Assembly: GCA_030704615.1 (NCBI GenBank)
Contig: CM060732.1
Coordinates: 25,050,001 to 25,110,000, forward strand
DNA: 60,000 bases
Source: Takakia lepidozioides
Taxonomy: Eukaryota; Streptophyta; Takakiopsida; Takakiales; Takakiaceae
Direction: 5' to 3'
Shown here: positions 1 through 9,639 of the stretch, piece by piece
Position numbering within the stretch: position 1 is the stretch's first letter
Layout of the letters: each line of letters opens with the position of its first letter
The notes under the pieces: generated by a model
The model's database searches: none
What the model was told of the DNA's origin: nothing
The model's input: only the letters and a program-made list of their open reading frames with translations
Translations under genes and position numbers: made by a program

Positions 1-44
1 TTCCTCCAAATCTTCAACAGATTACAAGGGAACCAAATGTCAGC

Positions 45-601
45 ATGCCCGAGAAATTTGATGGGACAAGATCAAGATTTCGCGGTTTTGTTCAACAAGT
101 ACGATTGTTCCTACGATTACATCTACAACGCTACCCTGATGAAGGTATTCAAGTGGGATTCGTGGGCACCCTTCTATCAGGCACTGCCCTATCTTGGTTT
201 GCACCGCTATTAGAGAAAAATTTGCATTTACTATACAATTTTGAAGCATTCATGTCCGAGTTCACTGCAACGTTTGGAGAGAATGATAGAGAGAGAGAGT
301 TGCAGAGACAAAGATGCGAAATCTTCGACAAGAAGCACGTCATGCTTCCATTTATGCTGCCGAATTTCGACAACTTGCGTGCGACCTCGACTGGAATGAG
401 AAGAGCCTCATTAATCAGTTTCGATGTGGCCTAAAAGATGATGTAAAAGATTTGTTGCTGACAATGCCAAACGTGAGTACACTGAGCGAATTCATCACCC
501 AAGCATTGCATGCGATAATCGTTTGTTCGAAAGACGTCAAGAGAAGCGATCTGGATGGTCGACGACGCATCATGCCGTTGCTACTACTGCACCAAATATA
601 A
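45..601 (+). pseudogene. Ty3/gypsy gag fragment (capsid part)
   Basis: This is a capsid-like Gag region of a Ty3-type retrotransposon, read in two overlapping frames (45-434 and 314-601). The first frame has the usual Gag order of an RFRGFVQQVRLFL-type start, a GTALSWF core and a FGENDRERE segment. The second frame continues with AAEFRQLACDLDWNE and QFRCGLKDDVKDLLL, both typical of Ty3 Gag C-terminal domains. The frame change near 314-434 shows an indel, so no intact protein can be made. The zinc knuckle, protease and reverse transcriptase follow in the same direction. The left end of the element lies outside the window. The family assignment is good; the exact lineage is not determined. Confidence 0.75.
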
Positions 602-630
602 CGATTCACTAGACATCCGGTAATGATCCT

Positions 631-822
631 ATGCAGATTGATGCTGTCCGATTCAAGCCATTGATGCCACAAGAAAAACAAAAACGGCGCTCGAATGGAT
701 TATGCCTTTATTGCGGAGAAGATGATCACATAACATTAAACTGCCATAACAAGAGAAGATTCAAAGCTCGAGGCACAACTCAAGTGTTCGATACGAGGAG
801 GTCGGAAAACGAAGATGTCTAG
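631..822 (+). pseudogene. Gag nucleocapsid zinc knuckle
   Basis: This short frame carries a CCHC zinc knuckle (CLYCGEDDHITLNC, spacing C-x2-C-x4-H-x4-C) followed by basic residues. It binds nucleic acid as the nucleocapsid part of a Gag polyprotein. It lies between the capsid fragment and the protease. It is separated from the capsid frame by a stop near 600, so it is part of the same broken polyprotein and not a separate gene. Confidence 0.8.
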
Positions 823-836
823 TCACAGTAGGGACC

Positions 837-1313
837 ATGCAGCTGGACACTCCAAATTCCTCACAAAAAAAATGTCTCTTTCTACCTCCAGACCCTGTAC
901 CTTGTTTCACAGTTTCAGTAAAGATTAGGATACAAAACCGAGATATCTCCGTAAAAGCACTTTTGGACTCGGGCGCTTCAGCGTGTTTTATTGACAAAGA
1001 CTTTGCGAATGAACACAATTTAACGCTCGTAAGAAAGAAATTATCGGCCCATGTTGAAGTCATCAATGGACGACCGTTAGCATTAGGAAATATTGATCAT
1101 GAAACTCGACCCTTTGAAGTGAAGCTTAAAAATCAAGCATCACAAATTGTTTTCAATGTCATCCAGTCTCCAACGAATCCTGTGATCCTTGGACTTCCCT
1201 GGTTTGTACTTCATAATCCTGACATCGACTGGCGATCACGAAAAAAATTCGGCAAGACAAAAATAGTACCAAAGGTATTCAACCCTTGTTTCTTGGAGCT
1301 AGAGCCTTCATGA
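837..1313 (+). pseudogene. Ty3/gypsy aspartic protease
   Basis: This is a retropepsin-type aspartic protease domain of a Ty3 polyprotein. The catalytic motif is LLDSGASACFID at about residues 41-52, where most elements have DTGA or DSGA. The second half ends in VILGLPWFVLHNPDIDW, the conserved flap and C-terminal strand of Ty3 proteases. It would cut the Gag-Pol polyprotein. The frame closes at 1313 before the reverse transcriptase, which resumes in another frame, so the polyprotein is broken. The LGxPWxxxHNPxIDW signature is common in chromovirus-like and other Ty3 lineages. Confidence 0.82.
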
Positions 1314-1389
1314 GAGCTACGAAGAATGACGCGACATTTGCACTTTATGCGACTCCGATCAAAACCACAACAGACCAAGGTACTTCGAC

Positions 1390-2067
1390 ATTACCCACTC
1401 AATATCAAGATTTCAAAGATGTCTTCGAGAAGAAAAATGCAGACATGTTGCCAGAACATTGACCTTAAGATTGTGCAATTGAGTTGCAAGAATGAGCTCA
1501 ACCACCATTCGGCCCGATCTACAATTTATCTCAGACGGAGCTGGCTGCTTTACGCGAATACATTGATGAAAATTTGTCAAAGAATTTCATTCGACATTCG
1601 AAATCCCCCGCGGGAGCACCTATCTTATTTGTGAAGAAGAAAGACGGATCATTACGCATGTGTGTGGACTATCGTGGGCTCAACAAAGTCACTATAAAAA
1701 ATCGTTACCCACTACCGCTGATTTTCGGACTCGTCGAACAACTTGGATGAGCAAATTTTTTCACAAAGATCGACTTGAGAGGAGCTTACAACCTTGTACG
1801 AATAAAAGAATGAGACGAATGGAAGACTGCTTTTCGCACAAAGTACAGACATTTCGAATACAGTGTTATGTCTTTCGGTCTTACAAATGCTCCAGCAATT
1901 TTTCAACACATGATGAATGACATCTTTCGAGAATTTTTAGATGACTTTGTAGTCATCTATTTGGACGACATTTTGATATTTTCACAGAATGAAAAAGAAC
2001 ATGGTCGCCATGTACGCCTTGTCCTTGATAAATTGAGGGAAAAATGACTTTATGCCAAGTTGGAAAA
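1390..2067 (+). pseudogene. Ty3/gypsy reverse transcriptase, truncated and frameshifted
   Basis: Reverse transcriptase fragments occur in several frames. A linker with QDFKDVFEKKNADMLPEH starts near 1390, [17 protein letters not shown] near 1504, and the fingers segment [20 protein letters not shown] near 1615-1680. [11 protein letters not shown] is followed by the catalytic YLDD at 1958-1969. A stop lies at 2044-2046 just after LDKLREK, and recognisable homology ends near 2067. The rest of RT, RNase H and integrase are absent, so the element is 3'-truncated. It is inactive as read. Whether it lies inside or next to the CACTA element cannot be decided because the CACTA left end is not visible. 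Confidence 0.82.
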
Positions 2068-2704
2068 TACAATTCTCATGATATACTTTGTATACATCCG
2101 ATTAATCAATTGATGTAAATATTTTTCTTGTTGCTTGTGTGGGTTGCAACTTTGCATATGTGATCTAAACATACTTATGCACATGCGGACCAAATATGAG
2201 CTTGAACCAAGTTGATTCAATGGGTCATTCTAGTGTTGAACGCAGCTACGTGTCATAGAGACGGAAAATTGCGTTTCGCCTGCACATGATTTTTTTTTAT
2301 TCCACTTTCAAGCCATATGCTTAATGATAGCATATGCAATGTGCGTGCAAAATTTGGGAGTAAACAAAAGTCATTTGGACCTATAACCAGATTTTGTTCT
2401 CTCATTTGCACTCCAAAGTTGAGTTATCTTCAACTTCATGCGCTATTCATAGAGAGTTCTACAAAAGTGACCCTAGAAACACACTTATTTTTTTCCATTT
2501 TTTTTTTTGGTCCAATGTTTTGCATGGATGCAGTGGTGCAAAGCCCGATGTCACAGAACAAAATAGAGCTAAAAATAAAATCATTACGCCCCTCAAAACC
2601 GCAATCATATATTTTCTAAATGCAAATATTTATTTTAAATCCATTTAAATTCGATTTAATTCAAAATTGGTGCAAGGGTGAGTGCGTCGTTGGGGAGGCA
2701 AATG

Positions 2705-2735
<31 letters not shown>

Positions 2736-3508
2736 GATCTTTGTACAGGTGTTGCACACATATTTAAGCACATATAGGAAAAAATGAAGCTTGAGCCACA
2801 TCCGTTTGTTGGGTGCAATGGCATGAGAGGATTTTCTTTCACATTAATAATGTAAGTAAAAAAGAAGGGGCCTACAAACCATGACAATCCATCCAGTCAG
2901 TACACCATTTATCCCAGGCTGCAGCGGAAGAGAAAACCTGGAACAAACGGAGATTCGTCATTGAGATTTGTCTAGACACATTGTTTGTCTTCTTTTATTA
3001 TCATCCTTGGAAGGTGGCCAAATGCCCTTGAGCTTGGTTACTTCATTCGTTTTCATATCTGTGTTTGCACCATTCAGCGGTCGTACGAGGCATGCCGTGA
3101 TGCTTACTTCCGACCCTCTAGTGTTCATGCTTTGCTCCAGTATTAACACATATGTCTAACTTGGTTTTGCAGAGAAGTGCATGGAGAAACTACCCTACTA
3201 CATACTGGTATCAGTTCACTATTCTTAGTACACAACCGTATCGTGCATGCTAGCTAAGCTTGCAGCTTCTCTTTGTATAAACGCAAATCAGATGCTTCGA
3301 TGCATGAGAGTTAGGCCTCACGAAACACTTTAGCTAATCATCATAACACCATCTCTATGTTAATGGATACATTGTACTTCACACCAAGCTGATTCTAGTG
3401 CTCACTTCAGAATGATAATAATCTCCATGCTTTACTGCAAGAAGAAACGTAAGCTAGTACCAAAAATCTGAGAGAGCTCACTATGCGCAACCACTTGTCT
3501 TATACGTG
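2068..3508. other. AT-rich non-coding stretch with a long T tract
   Basis: I recognise no gene here. The open frames are short, and none shows a family motif. A run of 27 T residues lies at 2705-2731, which could be the poly(A) tail of a minus-strand retroposon, but no body could be assigned. This stretch probably contains upstream parts of the CACTA element. I searched by eye for a CACTACA terminus between 1 and 3508 and found none, so the left end of that element is either mutated or outside the window. Confidence 0.4.
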
Positions 3509-4469
3509 ACCTGATCATAAACTTGGTCTTATCTATGCCGCCACTCCACGTGATCATTTAATAACTGATGACGATGACAGTGACAGTGACAGTGACAACA
3601 ACAATGAGCATGGAATTAACCAGGAGGATGTGCAAGCCATGGAGGATCTCTTAATGCATCATGTGGGCGCTGATGCATCCCATGAAGAGGGAACCTGGCC
3701 AATCAATGATCCTGAAATGGCCCCCTCAAATGGCATAGAGAGGGAGGCGAGAACTCCTTTGTACAAAGGGGCGAAAGTGAGTCGACTTTCAAGAATCTTA
3801 CTTTTGCTCAATCTTCAAATTTGATTTGGCATAAGTAATGTTGGGATGTCCGCCATAATGCGAACTATTGCAGACTATATCCTTGCTCCACACTTGAAAC
3901 CCAAGATGCCACGGTCGCGGAAAGAGGCGCGCGAAGTTTTGGACTCTGTGGGGATGGGCTGTAAGATTTTTCATGCATGCATGTGATAAAACCCTATACT
4001 ACGTAGATGATTCGCGTCTCACCAAGTGCCCAGAGTGCAAGAAAGACCGATATTGGGATGGAAGGAGTGAGTGAGGAGTGGAAGGAGCGACGTTCGGTTT
4101 TGACCATTCACGCCCAAATGAGGGAGAGGCTGCATAAAGGGAAAGACATAAGGGTGTTGTATTATGTGTGCTAATGGGATGATTACATGTGGGGGGCGTG
4201 GGGTATTTCATCCTAGAAAATGCATTACTTTCCAATCATCCCGCGATTGAGGGCACAGTACCGAAGCCCCGAATTGGCCAGACTCATGAGATGGCACGCC
4301 TCGCATCGGAGCCCCCCGGGAAAGGTGTGCGGGCCACAAGATTCACAAGCATGGAGGCATATTGAAGAGATGTGGCCTTTTCTCTTGGAGGACCTATGAC
4401 ATGTCCACCTCGGCTTCTCCTCGGATGGGGTCAACCCATTCTCTGTCCAGTCATGTAGTCATTCCACTT
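3509..4469 (+). pseudogene. CACTA (En/Spm) TNP2 transposase, block A (N-terminal)
   Basis: This is the N-terminal block of a TNP2-type transposase, the DDE enzyme that moves CACTA elements. An acidic DDDDSDSDSD run at about 3567 leads to TPLYKGAKVSRLSRILLLLN, the usual N-terminal TNP2 core. LDSVGMGCKIFHAC and then RLTKCPECKKDRYWDG (a CxxC pair) follow near 4015-4065. IIPRLRAQY, LMRWHASHR and IEEMWPF follow at 4235-4390, then LGFSSDGVNPF with the conserved DG at 4424-4429. In-frame stops (for example TGA at 3824) and frame changes break it. It ends in a HSTW motif at the MULE-1 insertion. The same HSTW motif restarts the gene at 17627. Confidence 0.85.
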
Positions 4470-4539
4470 GGGGGTTGCTATTTCATGAGCGGCATGAGCA
4501 TGAGCGGAAAAAAAAAAAGCATGAGCAGACCATTGTGAG
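4470..4539. repeat. MULE-1 left terminus with CATGAGC repeats
   Basis: The terminus starts GGGGGTTGCTATTTCATGAGC and is followed by further CATGAGC copies at 4493-4535, split by an A run. The same heptamer, inverted (GCTCATG), marks the right end near 17566 and 17606, and both ends of MULE-2. Such terminal repeats are likely transposase binding sites; that role is inferred. Confidence 0.75.
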
Positions 4540-4690
4540 TCCACGGAAATAGGGTTAGGAGGCACGGAAATAGGGTCATGTGAAGTTGGAATGTGGCACT
4601 AGTGGACTTGAAATGCAACATTTTATTGCAAATTTTGTGGCAAGCCACGTCTATACAAGTGTGTTCTAACTGTCATAGCCGGAATAGGCA

Positions 4691-5011
4691 CTACTCTCCT
4701 ACACCCTCTGAGGAACTTGCCCCACCTTCTTCCTCATCCCCCTCATCCCTCCCATCCTCCGAGCTCTGTGATGCATCAGTTCCACTATGCCCTCTCAAAA
4801 TCCCGTCCTCTCCTTGGGGGACTGTCCACCTCACCTCCTGGGAATCTTCTGCGTCTTCTCCCCCACTTTCCTCAGCAGAATCCAAGACAAATCTACGAGC
4901 CCGACGGGCTCTAATAGCTGCTGCCTCCTCCCTCATCTTCATTTTCTTGAGGCTCGCCTCGTCTAAAATCTGCTGTACACGACTAGGTTCGGAACACCTC
5001 CTAATGGACAC
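4691..5011 (-). pseudogene. MULE-1 second gene: acidic C-terminal exon
   Basis: This frame has a basic helix-like stretch (LDEASLKKMKMREEAAAIRARRARR) followed by a strongly acidic serine-rich tail (SAEESGGEDAEDS, SEDGRDEGDEEEGG). It closes the minus-strand gene of MULE-1. MULE-2 carries a matching end (KFVIESASENEG on the minus strand near 33620) followed by a Ser/Gly-rich tail, which supports it as real coding sequence. No function is recognised for this part by itself. It may be a protein-interaction or chromatin-contact tail. The upstream splice site is not certain. Confidence 0.5.
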
Positions 5012-5181
5012 CGAAGCAGCCGGGCAGCATAAGTAGGAAGGATGTACTCCCTTTCTGGACTAGGCATGAAAATCCCCCCTGGCAAAAAAAGGCACGTTCC
5101 TCCTGCCCATGAACTCCGGTGTAGACGTCCCTCCGGCAGTACTTGGCATCCTACAGTAAGAACAAATCCACTTCAAGAATG

Positions 5182-5479
5182 TCAATACCAGCACAACCAG
5201 AAAGGGTTTTCAATGAAATAAGAGAGCGGAGGGAGGTGCCTCATGAAATCTGGAGGCAACTTACAATGCCACCACTCACTCGTAAACCAGGGGCTCCTCG
5301 CCTCTATCCCACTTCCTCCCCCCTGCTCCTTCTCGGATTTTTTCCTCATCCGCCGAGGATGCCTCTTCCTCTTGCGGTAGACGTTCACCGCTGCAAGTTC
5401 CGAGTTGTTGAGAGGCATATCTGGCTCAAAGAGCAACACCATTCCCTGTCGTACCACTCCCTGCCCACATTTGAAGCAC
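5182..5479 (-). pseudogene. MULE-1 second gene: exon after the motif I-like segment
   Basis: This segment follows a possible acceptor (CTCAG ending at 5480). It begins CFKCGQGVV and reaches LLFEPDMPLNNSEL, then a basic run KRKRHPRRMRKKSEK. MULE-2 has the homologous VPVCGRKDVEPICVSFEGD at the same place (about 34270-34214). In a methyltransferase fold a strand ending in an acidic residue at this position would be motif II, which binds the ribose of S-adenosylmethionine. That reading is inference. The frame relation to the preceding exon is off by one base in both elements, so the true splice sites remain unresolved. Confidence 0.45.
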
Positions 5480-5564
5480 CTGAGGAACAAAGCGGGCGGT
5501 TTAATAGGCTTGCGGCATGCACTGCAATCGGGCCCAGGGGACAAACTGACACGTGAAGGCTTAC

Positions 5565-5856
5565 CCGTGCCGCATGTGAGGTCCAGAATCCGCCCCTTGG
5601 ACATCGAGCACGTCTCCATGAGGGTTTGGATGAAAGTAGGGCTCCGGTCCGCTGTACCGCCACGGTTTTACCTGTCTTTGTGTCCTTCGGCATACAGGAG
5701 TGGAGGCAACATAGTTGTAGAGGGACTCGTGGTTACAGGGTCCACAAGCGCATCCCACAAGACGACCGTCTTTGCGGAATGTTGAATTAAAACCCTCTCT
5801 TCACAAGCACTATGCCTCAACCCCAATGTCTGCACATCCAACAAAGAAGGGATCAA
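5565..5856 (-). pseudogene. MULE-1 second gene: exon with methyltransferase motif I-like LDLTCGTG
   Basis: The minus strand reads SPTFIQTLMETCSMSKGRILD followed by LTCGTG (motif at 5565-5589), then a good donor (ACGG|GTAAG). A glycine-rich DxxxGTG loop at the end of a hydrophobic strand is the S-adenosylmethionine-binding motif I. The preceding P..F...LM..C helix also matches beta-class DNA amino-methyltransferases. MULE-2 preserves KPWRYGRTRSPAFIQTLMETC followed by LDVIANTG and a donor at the equivalent place. In MULE-1 a one-base indel separates KPWRYSGP from RSPTFIQ, so this copy is broken. The upstream half includes AKTVVLWDALVDP, which aligns with GRLVDSTVDPLEY of MULE-2. Confidence 0.55.
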
Positions 5857-5940
5857 CTCCAGGTCTACTTAACAGACACCACAATTGAAGTGAATGCATG
5901 ATTGATAACTTACATGTGGCCCTCTGTTCGAAATCCCCGT

Positions 5941-6460
5941 TTACTGATGCAGAACCATTTTTCCTGAGGAGGACCCGGGGTACACTTTTTCGGTGTCCCA
6001 CCTTGTCCACCGCATTCTCTGTGGTTTCCCTCTCGTGGCAAGGACAATCACACATCCACCGTCATCCGAAGCATCCCCGCCAGCCCAAACCTGCTTTCCA
6101 GTAGTCCTCAGTAAACCTGTTCCGGTGGGGACACACCCTCCAGGCCCGCAGTAGCTCCCCCCATCTGGAATGTCGAGGAGAATCATGTCGCCACTCTCTC
6201 CTCCACCCAACCCCCCCCCCGATGCTCTTGCAATCCGTGCTCACAGCCGGTGAAGAATTCCAGCATGGCTTCAAAACAGGGGTTTCTTTAGGCCTCTGGA
6301 ACCGCCAAGCCCTTTCTTGGCTTTCCCTTCTCTGCTCCGCCAGAGACTTGCTGTGTGCCACCTTCTTCTTCGCCCTTGCTAGCGACAAGCCAAGGAAGCT
6401 CTCAATGACGCATTGGATGATGGTTGGAGGTTCTAGCTTTGGCCTGTGCGTAAACGTCAC
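5941..6460 (-). pseudogene. MULE-1 second gene: region with methyltransferase motif IV-like DIPDG
   Basis: Two frames make up this part. The first (6460 downward) holds a helical segment IIQCVIESFLGLSLARAKKKV and ends near VSTDCKSI. The second reads GDMILLDIPDGG (DMILLDIPDGG at 6157-6189) and later DDGGCVIVLATRG. In N4/N6 amino-methyltransferases, motif IV is DPPY or a variant (often preceded by DxI..D) and lies before motif I in the beta class. A strand resembling GGxVIVLAT usually follows. The final aromatic residue of the motif is aspartate here, so activity is doubtful. The assignment rests on motif order and spacing only. Confidence 0.45.
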
Positions 6461-6489
6461 CCAGCCGAATACCGCCGTGTAGGCTCGCC

Positions 6490-6998
6490 CTCAAATGCCA
6501 AATTCTTGGTAGAGCCGTCCCCACTCCCGAACTGACTTGGGAACCCGGACGACCGGTACTGGATAGGAGCACAGCAGTCCAGGACCTTGACACAGTCGTC
6601 ATCCGAGTCACTCTCTTGGGTCCCCTCCTGCTCCGCCATCCGATGCCCCGATGGTTTTCTTCTTTTTGGTGTTCTTACTTCGACTGCACTCACTTGTTTC
6701 CTTGGTCCTTTTTCCTTTGGCCTTTATTCTTCTCATGAATTTCGCTTGAATCCTGCCTGAAAGCTCTGCCTCTTTCCCTGGAGGTCGCAGCGCTTTTGCT
6801 CTTTTGCACCCAACGGAGGCAGCGGAGCCCGTTTCGTCGGAATTCAACATCCAGCTTCAATTGAAACTCGGATGGGGTCGAGCGAGCCGGGCGGAAGGTC
6901 CACATACCAAGGGCAATCACACAGCAAATGTTCCAGATGCCACCTCCTTCACAATATCTCAGTGTACATGGATCAGCCCCAGGGTTCCTCCATGCCAA
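6490..6998 (-). pseudogene. MULE-1 second gene: basic linker region
   Basis: This minus-strand stretch reads MWTFRPARSTPSEFQLKLDVEF in one frame, then lysine/arginine-rich runs (IKAKGKRTKETSE, KNTKKKKTIGASDGG) and a short acidic patch (SDSDDDCVKVLD). The basic runs look like a nuclear localisation or DNA-contact linker. It lies between the exons near the DGNHR motif and the methyltransferase-like core, with a repeat array (7040-7890) just upstream in the direction of transcription. Frame changes within it show decay. No family is recognised. Confidence 0.4.
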
Positions 6999-7039
6999 GA
7001 AAGAATGGTGGCTCGAAAAGACAGATGACCTTTCTCCAA

Positions 7040-7890
7040 AAGGGAGAACTTGCAGTAACCTGCATCATGAAAAACACAATAAGGTCCCTTGAAATCATAT
7101 TCGGGCACCATTTTCCCAGGTTGGGGCGGGATGGGAGTGGGCTAGAAATTGAAAAATGGCGCCGAATTTCGGTTTTCCGGTGATTGCCACCTGTCTAGGA
7201 CTGTAGCCATCTTGGGATCCTGAACTGGGAATTCGGCGCCATTTTGTTCCCGGTTTGGCCCGAAGATGGCTAAGTCCTAGAACCGAATAGGGCCTAGAAC
7301 GGAAAAATGGCGCCGAATTTCCAGTTCAGCCAGCCCACCCTATGGACTTAGCCCGAAATGGCTTAAGTCCCGAAAACTTCATAGTGCCTAGTGCCTACAA
7401 CTGGAAATTGCGAAGAATTATCCAGTTCAGGGCTAAAGCCACCCTAGTGGACTTAGCCCGAAAATGGCTACGTCCCTGAATGCAAATTGCCTAGAACTGA
7501 AAATGGCGAAGAATTTCCACTTCAGGGCCACCCACCTAGGGGACCTCTAGACCGAAAATGGCTAAGTCCCTGAACGGCAAGATAGGGCCTGGAACTGGAA
7601 GAATTGCGCCGAATTTCCAGTTCAGGGGCCAAGCCAGTCCTAGGGCTTAGCCCGAAAATGGCTAAGTCCCTGAACGACAATAGGGCCTGGAACTGGAAAA
7701 TGGCGCTGAATTTCCATTTCCGAGCCGCCGTCTAGGGACTTAGCCGAAATGGCCAAGTCCTTGAATCGGCAATAGGGCCTAGAACTGGAAAAATGGCGCC
7801 GAATTTTCCAGTTCAGGGCCAGCCAGTCTAGGGACTAGCCATTTTCGGAGCCCTGACTGGAAATCGGCGCCATTTTTCCCTAACACCCAC
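7040..7890. repeat. Tandem repeats with AAAATGGCGCCGAATTTC core (left array)
   Basis: About seven degenerate units of roughly 110 bp occur. Each contains CCGAAAATGGCTAAGTCC followed by an AAAATGGCGCCGAATTTC box. The GGCGCC centre is palindromic. The same pair of sequence blocks recurs in direct orientation at 16980-17430 near the right end of the element. The array lies within the span of the minus-strand gene, so it is either intronic or has split the gene. Confidence 0.75.
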
Positions 7891-8164
7891 ATGAGGCCTC
7901 TAACATCCTGAAATGCAAGGACTTGAAATAAAGGCAGCGCGTATGTACCTAGTATAGGAAGGCGCAGTGCTGTTTGTCCGCGTTCGGCTGGTCGGGTGAA
8001 GCTCGTGCTCCGTCGAGCAATCTGCTATCTCCCGAAAGAATAGGTTGGTTTGGTAGAGCAGAAAGTACCTCGTCACATAGTCGCGTAGGCTCTCTGCTGC
8101 AAGGAGATATCTCCATCTTGAACTGATGTGCTTGTGTGTCCAGCTGCTCTTGCGCATTCGTCGT

Positions 8165-8751
8165 CACCTGTGGAGATTCTCCATCAGATCGCTTTCCTGA
8201 AAAAATACAATGAATCCACCCCCTACTAGAGTAGAAGCCCCAAACGAAGCGTGGGGAAGTACTTGAAACCACCATGTCATGCGGTTCATCCACATGTCGA
8301 ATGTGGGGTCAGAGAGTTTGTCCGGTTTGGGGAAGCTCCACATGTCCCTGGTACTTTGGGAACCATTCCAGATTTGGAGCCACCGGGTCTGTCCAACCAC
8401 CCAGCATATTCGTAAGCGCCAAACACCACAAAAAGGAGTTGTTGCCACCACAATTTGGTTAAGAATGTATCACCTTTTCTGTTGCATCCACACATGATGT
8501 GGCTAGACGATGGAGCTTCTCCAATGTCATCGTGGGCTTCAGAGCGCGAGAGTAGTGCTTCCCCACCTCCACCAAAAAGTCGGCACCAGGGCGGGATCAG
8601 CTATGGCCACGTACTTTACCATCCGCGACTTGTACTTTATGCGGGCCCTCACCTCCGCAGCTTTGACATACGATTCGAGTGCGGGGAGGGTTGGATTCTT
8701 CTCCTCTGACTCCATGTAGAACCTCCGCGCATGTGCCAAATCCTGCTGTAT
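8165..8751 (-). pseudogene. MULE-1 second gene: central exons, unknown domain
   Basis: An exon starting after TTGACAG near 8752 encodes TKIQQDLAHARRFYMESEEK and LESYVKAAEVRARIKYKSRM. A second stretch (8460-8165) encodes WQQLLFVVFGAYEYAGW in one frame and SDPTFDMWMNRMTWWFQVLP in another. The tryptophan-rich second stretch looks like folded protein, not repeat translation. I do not recognise the family. Its place, between the DGNHR exon and the methyltransferase-like core, suggests a target-recognition or linking domain, but nothing in the sequence proves that. At least one frameshift is present. Confidence 0.45.
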
Positions 8752-8896
8752 TTTCGTCTGTCAAGAATGCGCACATAAGATTAGAGATCCTGCTCAACAC
8801 AATTTCTTCTATTGGGGGAGGAGATTAGAAATCACGGTGAAGACCTTTTCTTCTATTGGGGGAGGAGAGACAGATTAGCTCAACAAAACTGTCAGG

Positions 8897-9126
8897 AGCT
8901 TTACCCGAAATATGTAGTCCACCATGGCGTCGACGCTCAGCCTATACCAGGTTCTGTCTGCCTTTGCCTCCGACTTGCGCAGGAGGTCGGCACTGAGGGA
9001 ATTGGCAAACTCTTGCACCCCCTGCTTCTTGACATCCTTCACTCGGAAGAGCATATGGGACAAGTTGGTGGCAATGAAGGCATTCTCAGTCACCCTGCAG
9101 TGCCACATTTCCATCAAACAATACTG
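8897..9126 (-). pseudogene. MULE-1 second gene: helical exon
   Basis: This exon is bounded by an acceptor (TTTCAG before TATTGTTTGATGG, near 9127) and a donor (TTTCGG|GTAAAGC, near 8897). It encodes WHCRVTENAFIATNLSHMLFRV, KKQGVQEFANSL and a C-terminal RTWYRLSVDAMVDYIFR. It is open throughout. Clear splice sites on both sides make it one of the best supported exons of this gene. It directly follows the DGNHR exon. In ParB-type proteins a helical segment follows the DGxHR strand-helix, which is compatible, but the similarity is too weak to name. Confidence 0.5.
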
Positions 9127-9206
9127 AAATGGGAATTTTCATCATATATGAGGATTCACAATGAAATGACTTCCAAATTCAAAGTCCAAAAGCGAGAGGC
9201 GTTGTA

Positions 9207-9400
9207 ACTTACGAGTTGATGTCCACCATTGCAGCTTTGAGAAGACTGCGATCTTTGGGCCCCACACCTTCAGCACAACACACTCCACGGCGAAATGCCA
9301 ATCGAGGTCGTTGGGGTGGGCTTGGGCAATGTGCTCCATCCATGCCAGGAGGCGATGATTGCCGTCCCACACGTAGAACATCTTACCGGACAAGTGCTGA
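9207..9400 (-). pseudogene. MULE-1 second gene: DGNHR exon (ParB/sulfiredoxin-like motif)
   Basis: The exon follows TTTTCAG and reads SGKMFYVWDGNHRLLAWMEH (DGNHR at 9352-9366), then DLDWHFAVECVVLKVW and AVFSKLQWW before a donor (AACTC|GTAAGTT). A hydrophobic strand leading into DGxHR and a following amphipathic helix is the signature of ParB/sulfiredoxin-like folds, where it forms the nucleotide-binding or nuclease site. In bacteria such domains are often fused to DNA amino-methyltransferases, and a methyltransferase-like core follows here. The fold call is inference from a single motif. The exon is open and well bounded. Confidence 0.5.
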
Positions 9401-9612
9401 AAAGAGGATCACTAGCAATCGATCTCTCGAATTCCTCATTTCGCGTTTGCCAATGGGGACCCCATTTGTCCACCTCATCGGAAGTGTGGGCACGGGAGCT
9501 CCGTGGTCGTTCTCAATGGAAACGTAAAACGCGGCAGACCCCATTCGATATCCATCCCGGAAAGAGAATTTCAGCTTGTCGATATCGCCTGGGAGGGCAG
9601 GTCTCACCACCT
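9401..9612 (-). pseudogene. MULE-1 second gene: exon upstream of DGNHR
   Basis: After an acceptor (TCATTGCAG near 9613) the frame encodes VVRPALPGDIDKLKFSF and RDGYRMGSAAFYVSIEN, then VPTLPMRWTNGVP. MULE-2 contains a similar piece on the minus strand (AIDKHDILVSFNPGDR near 38800), which supports it as coding. The function is unknown. It probably belongs to the same domain as the DGNHR exon. Its exact donor is unclear: the frame stops at 9383 and the next exon begins at 9400 after TTTTCAG, so the intron must start earlier. Confidence 0.45.
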
Positions 9613-9639
9613 GCAATGACACCAAGCGGCAAAGGGGAA

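Noticed and set aside
1-3508. Left CACTA terminus near the left Ty3 fragment
   Set aside because: No CACTACA-like sequence was found by eye between 1 and 3508. The left end is probably outside the window or mutated.
5400-5479. A frame on the minus strand reading WAGSGTTGNGVAL, a textbook-like methyltransferase motif I
   Set aside because: It closes with a stop right after the motif and is not preserved in MULE-2, where the homologous bases read VCGRKDVEP in the frame that matches CKCGQGVV of MULE-1. I take it as coincidence.
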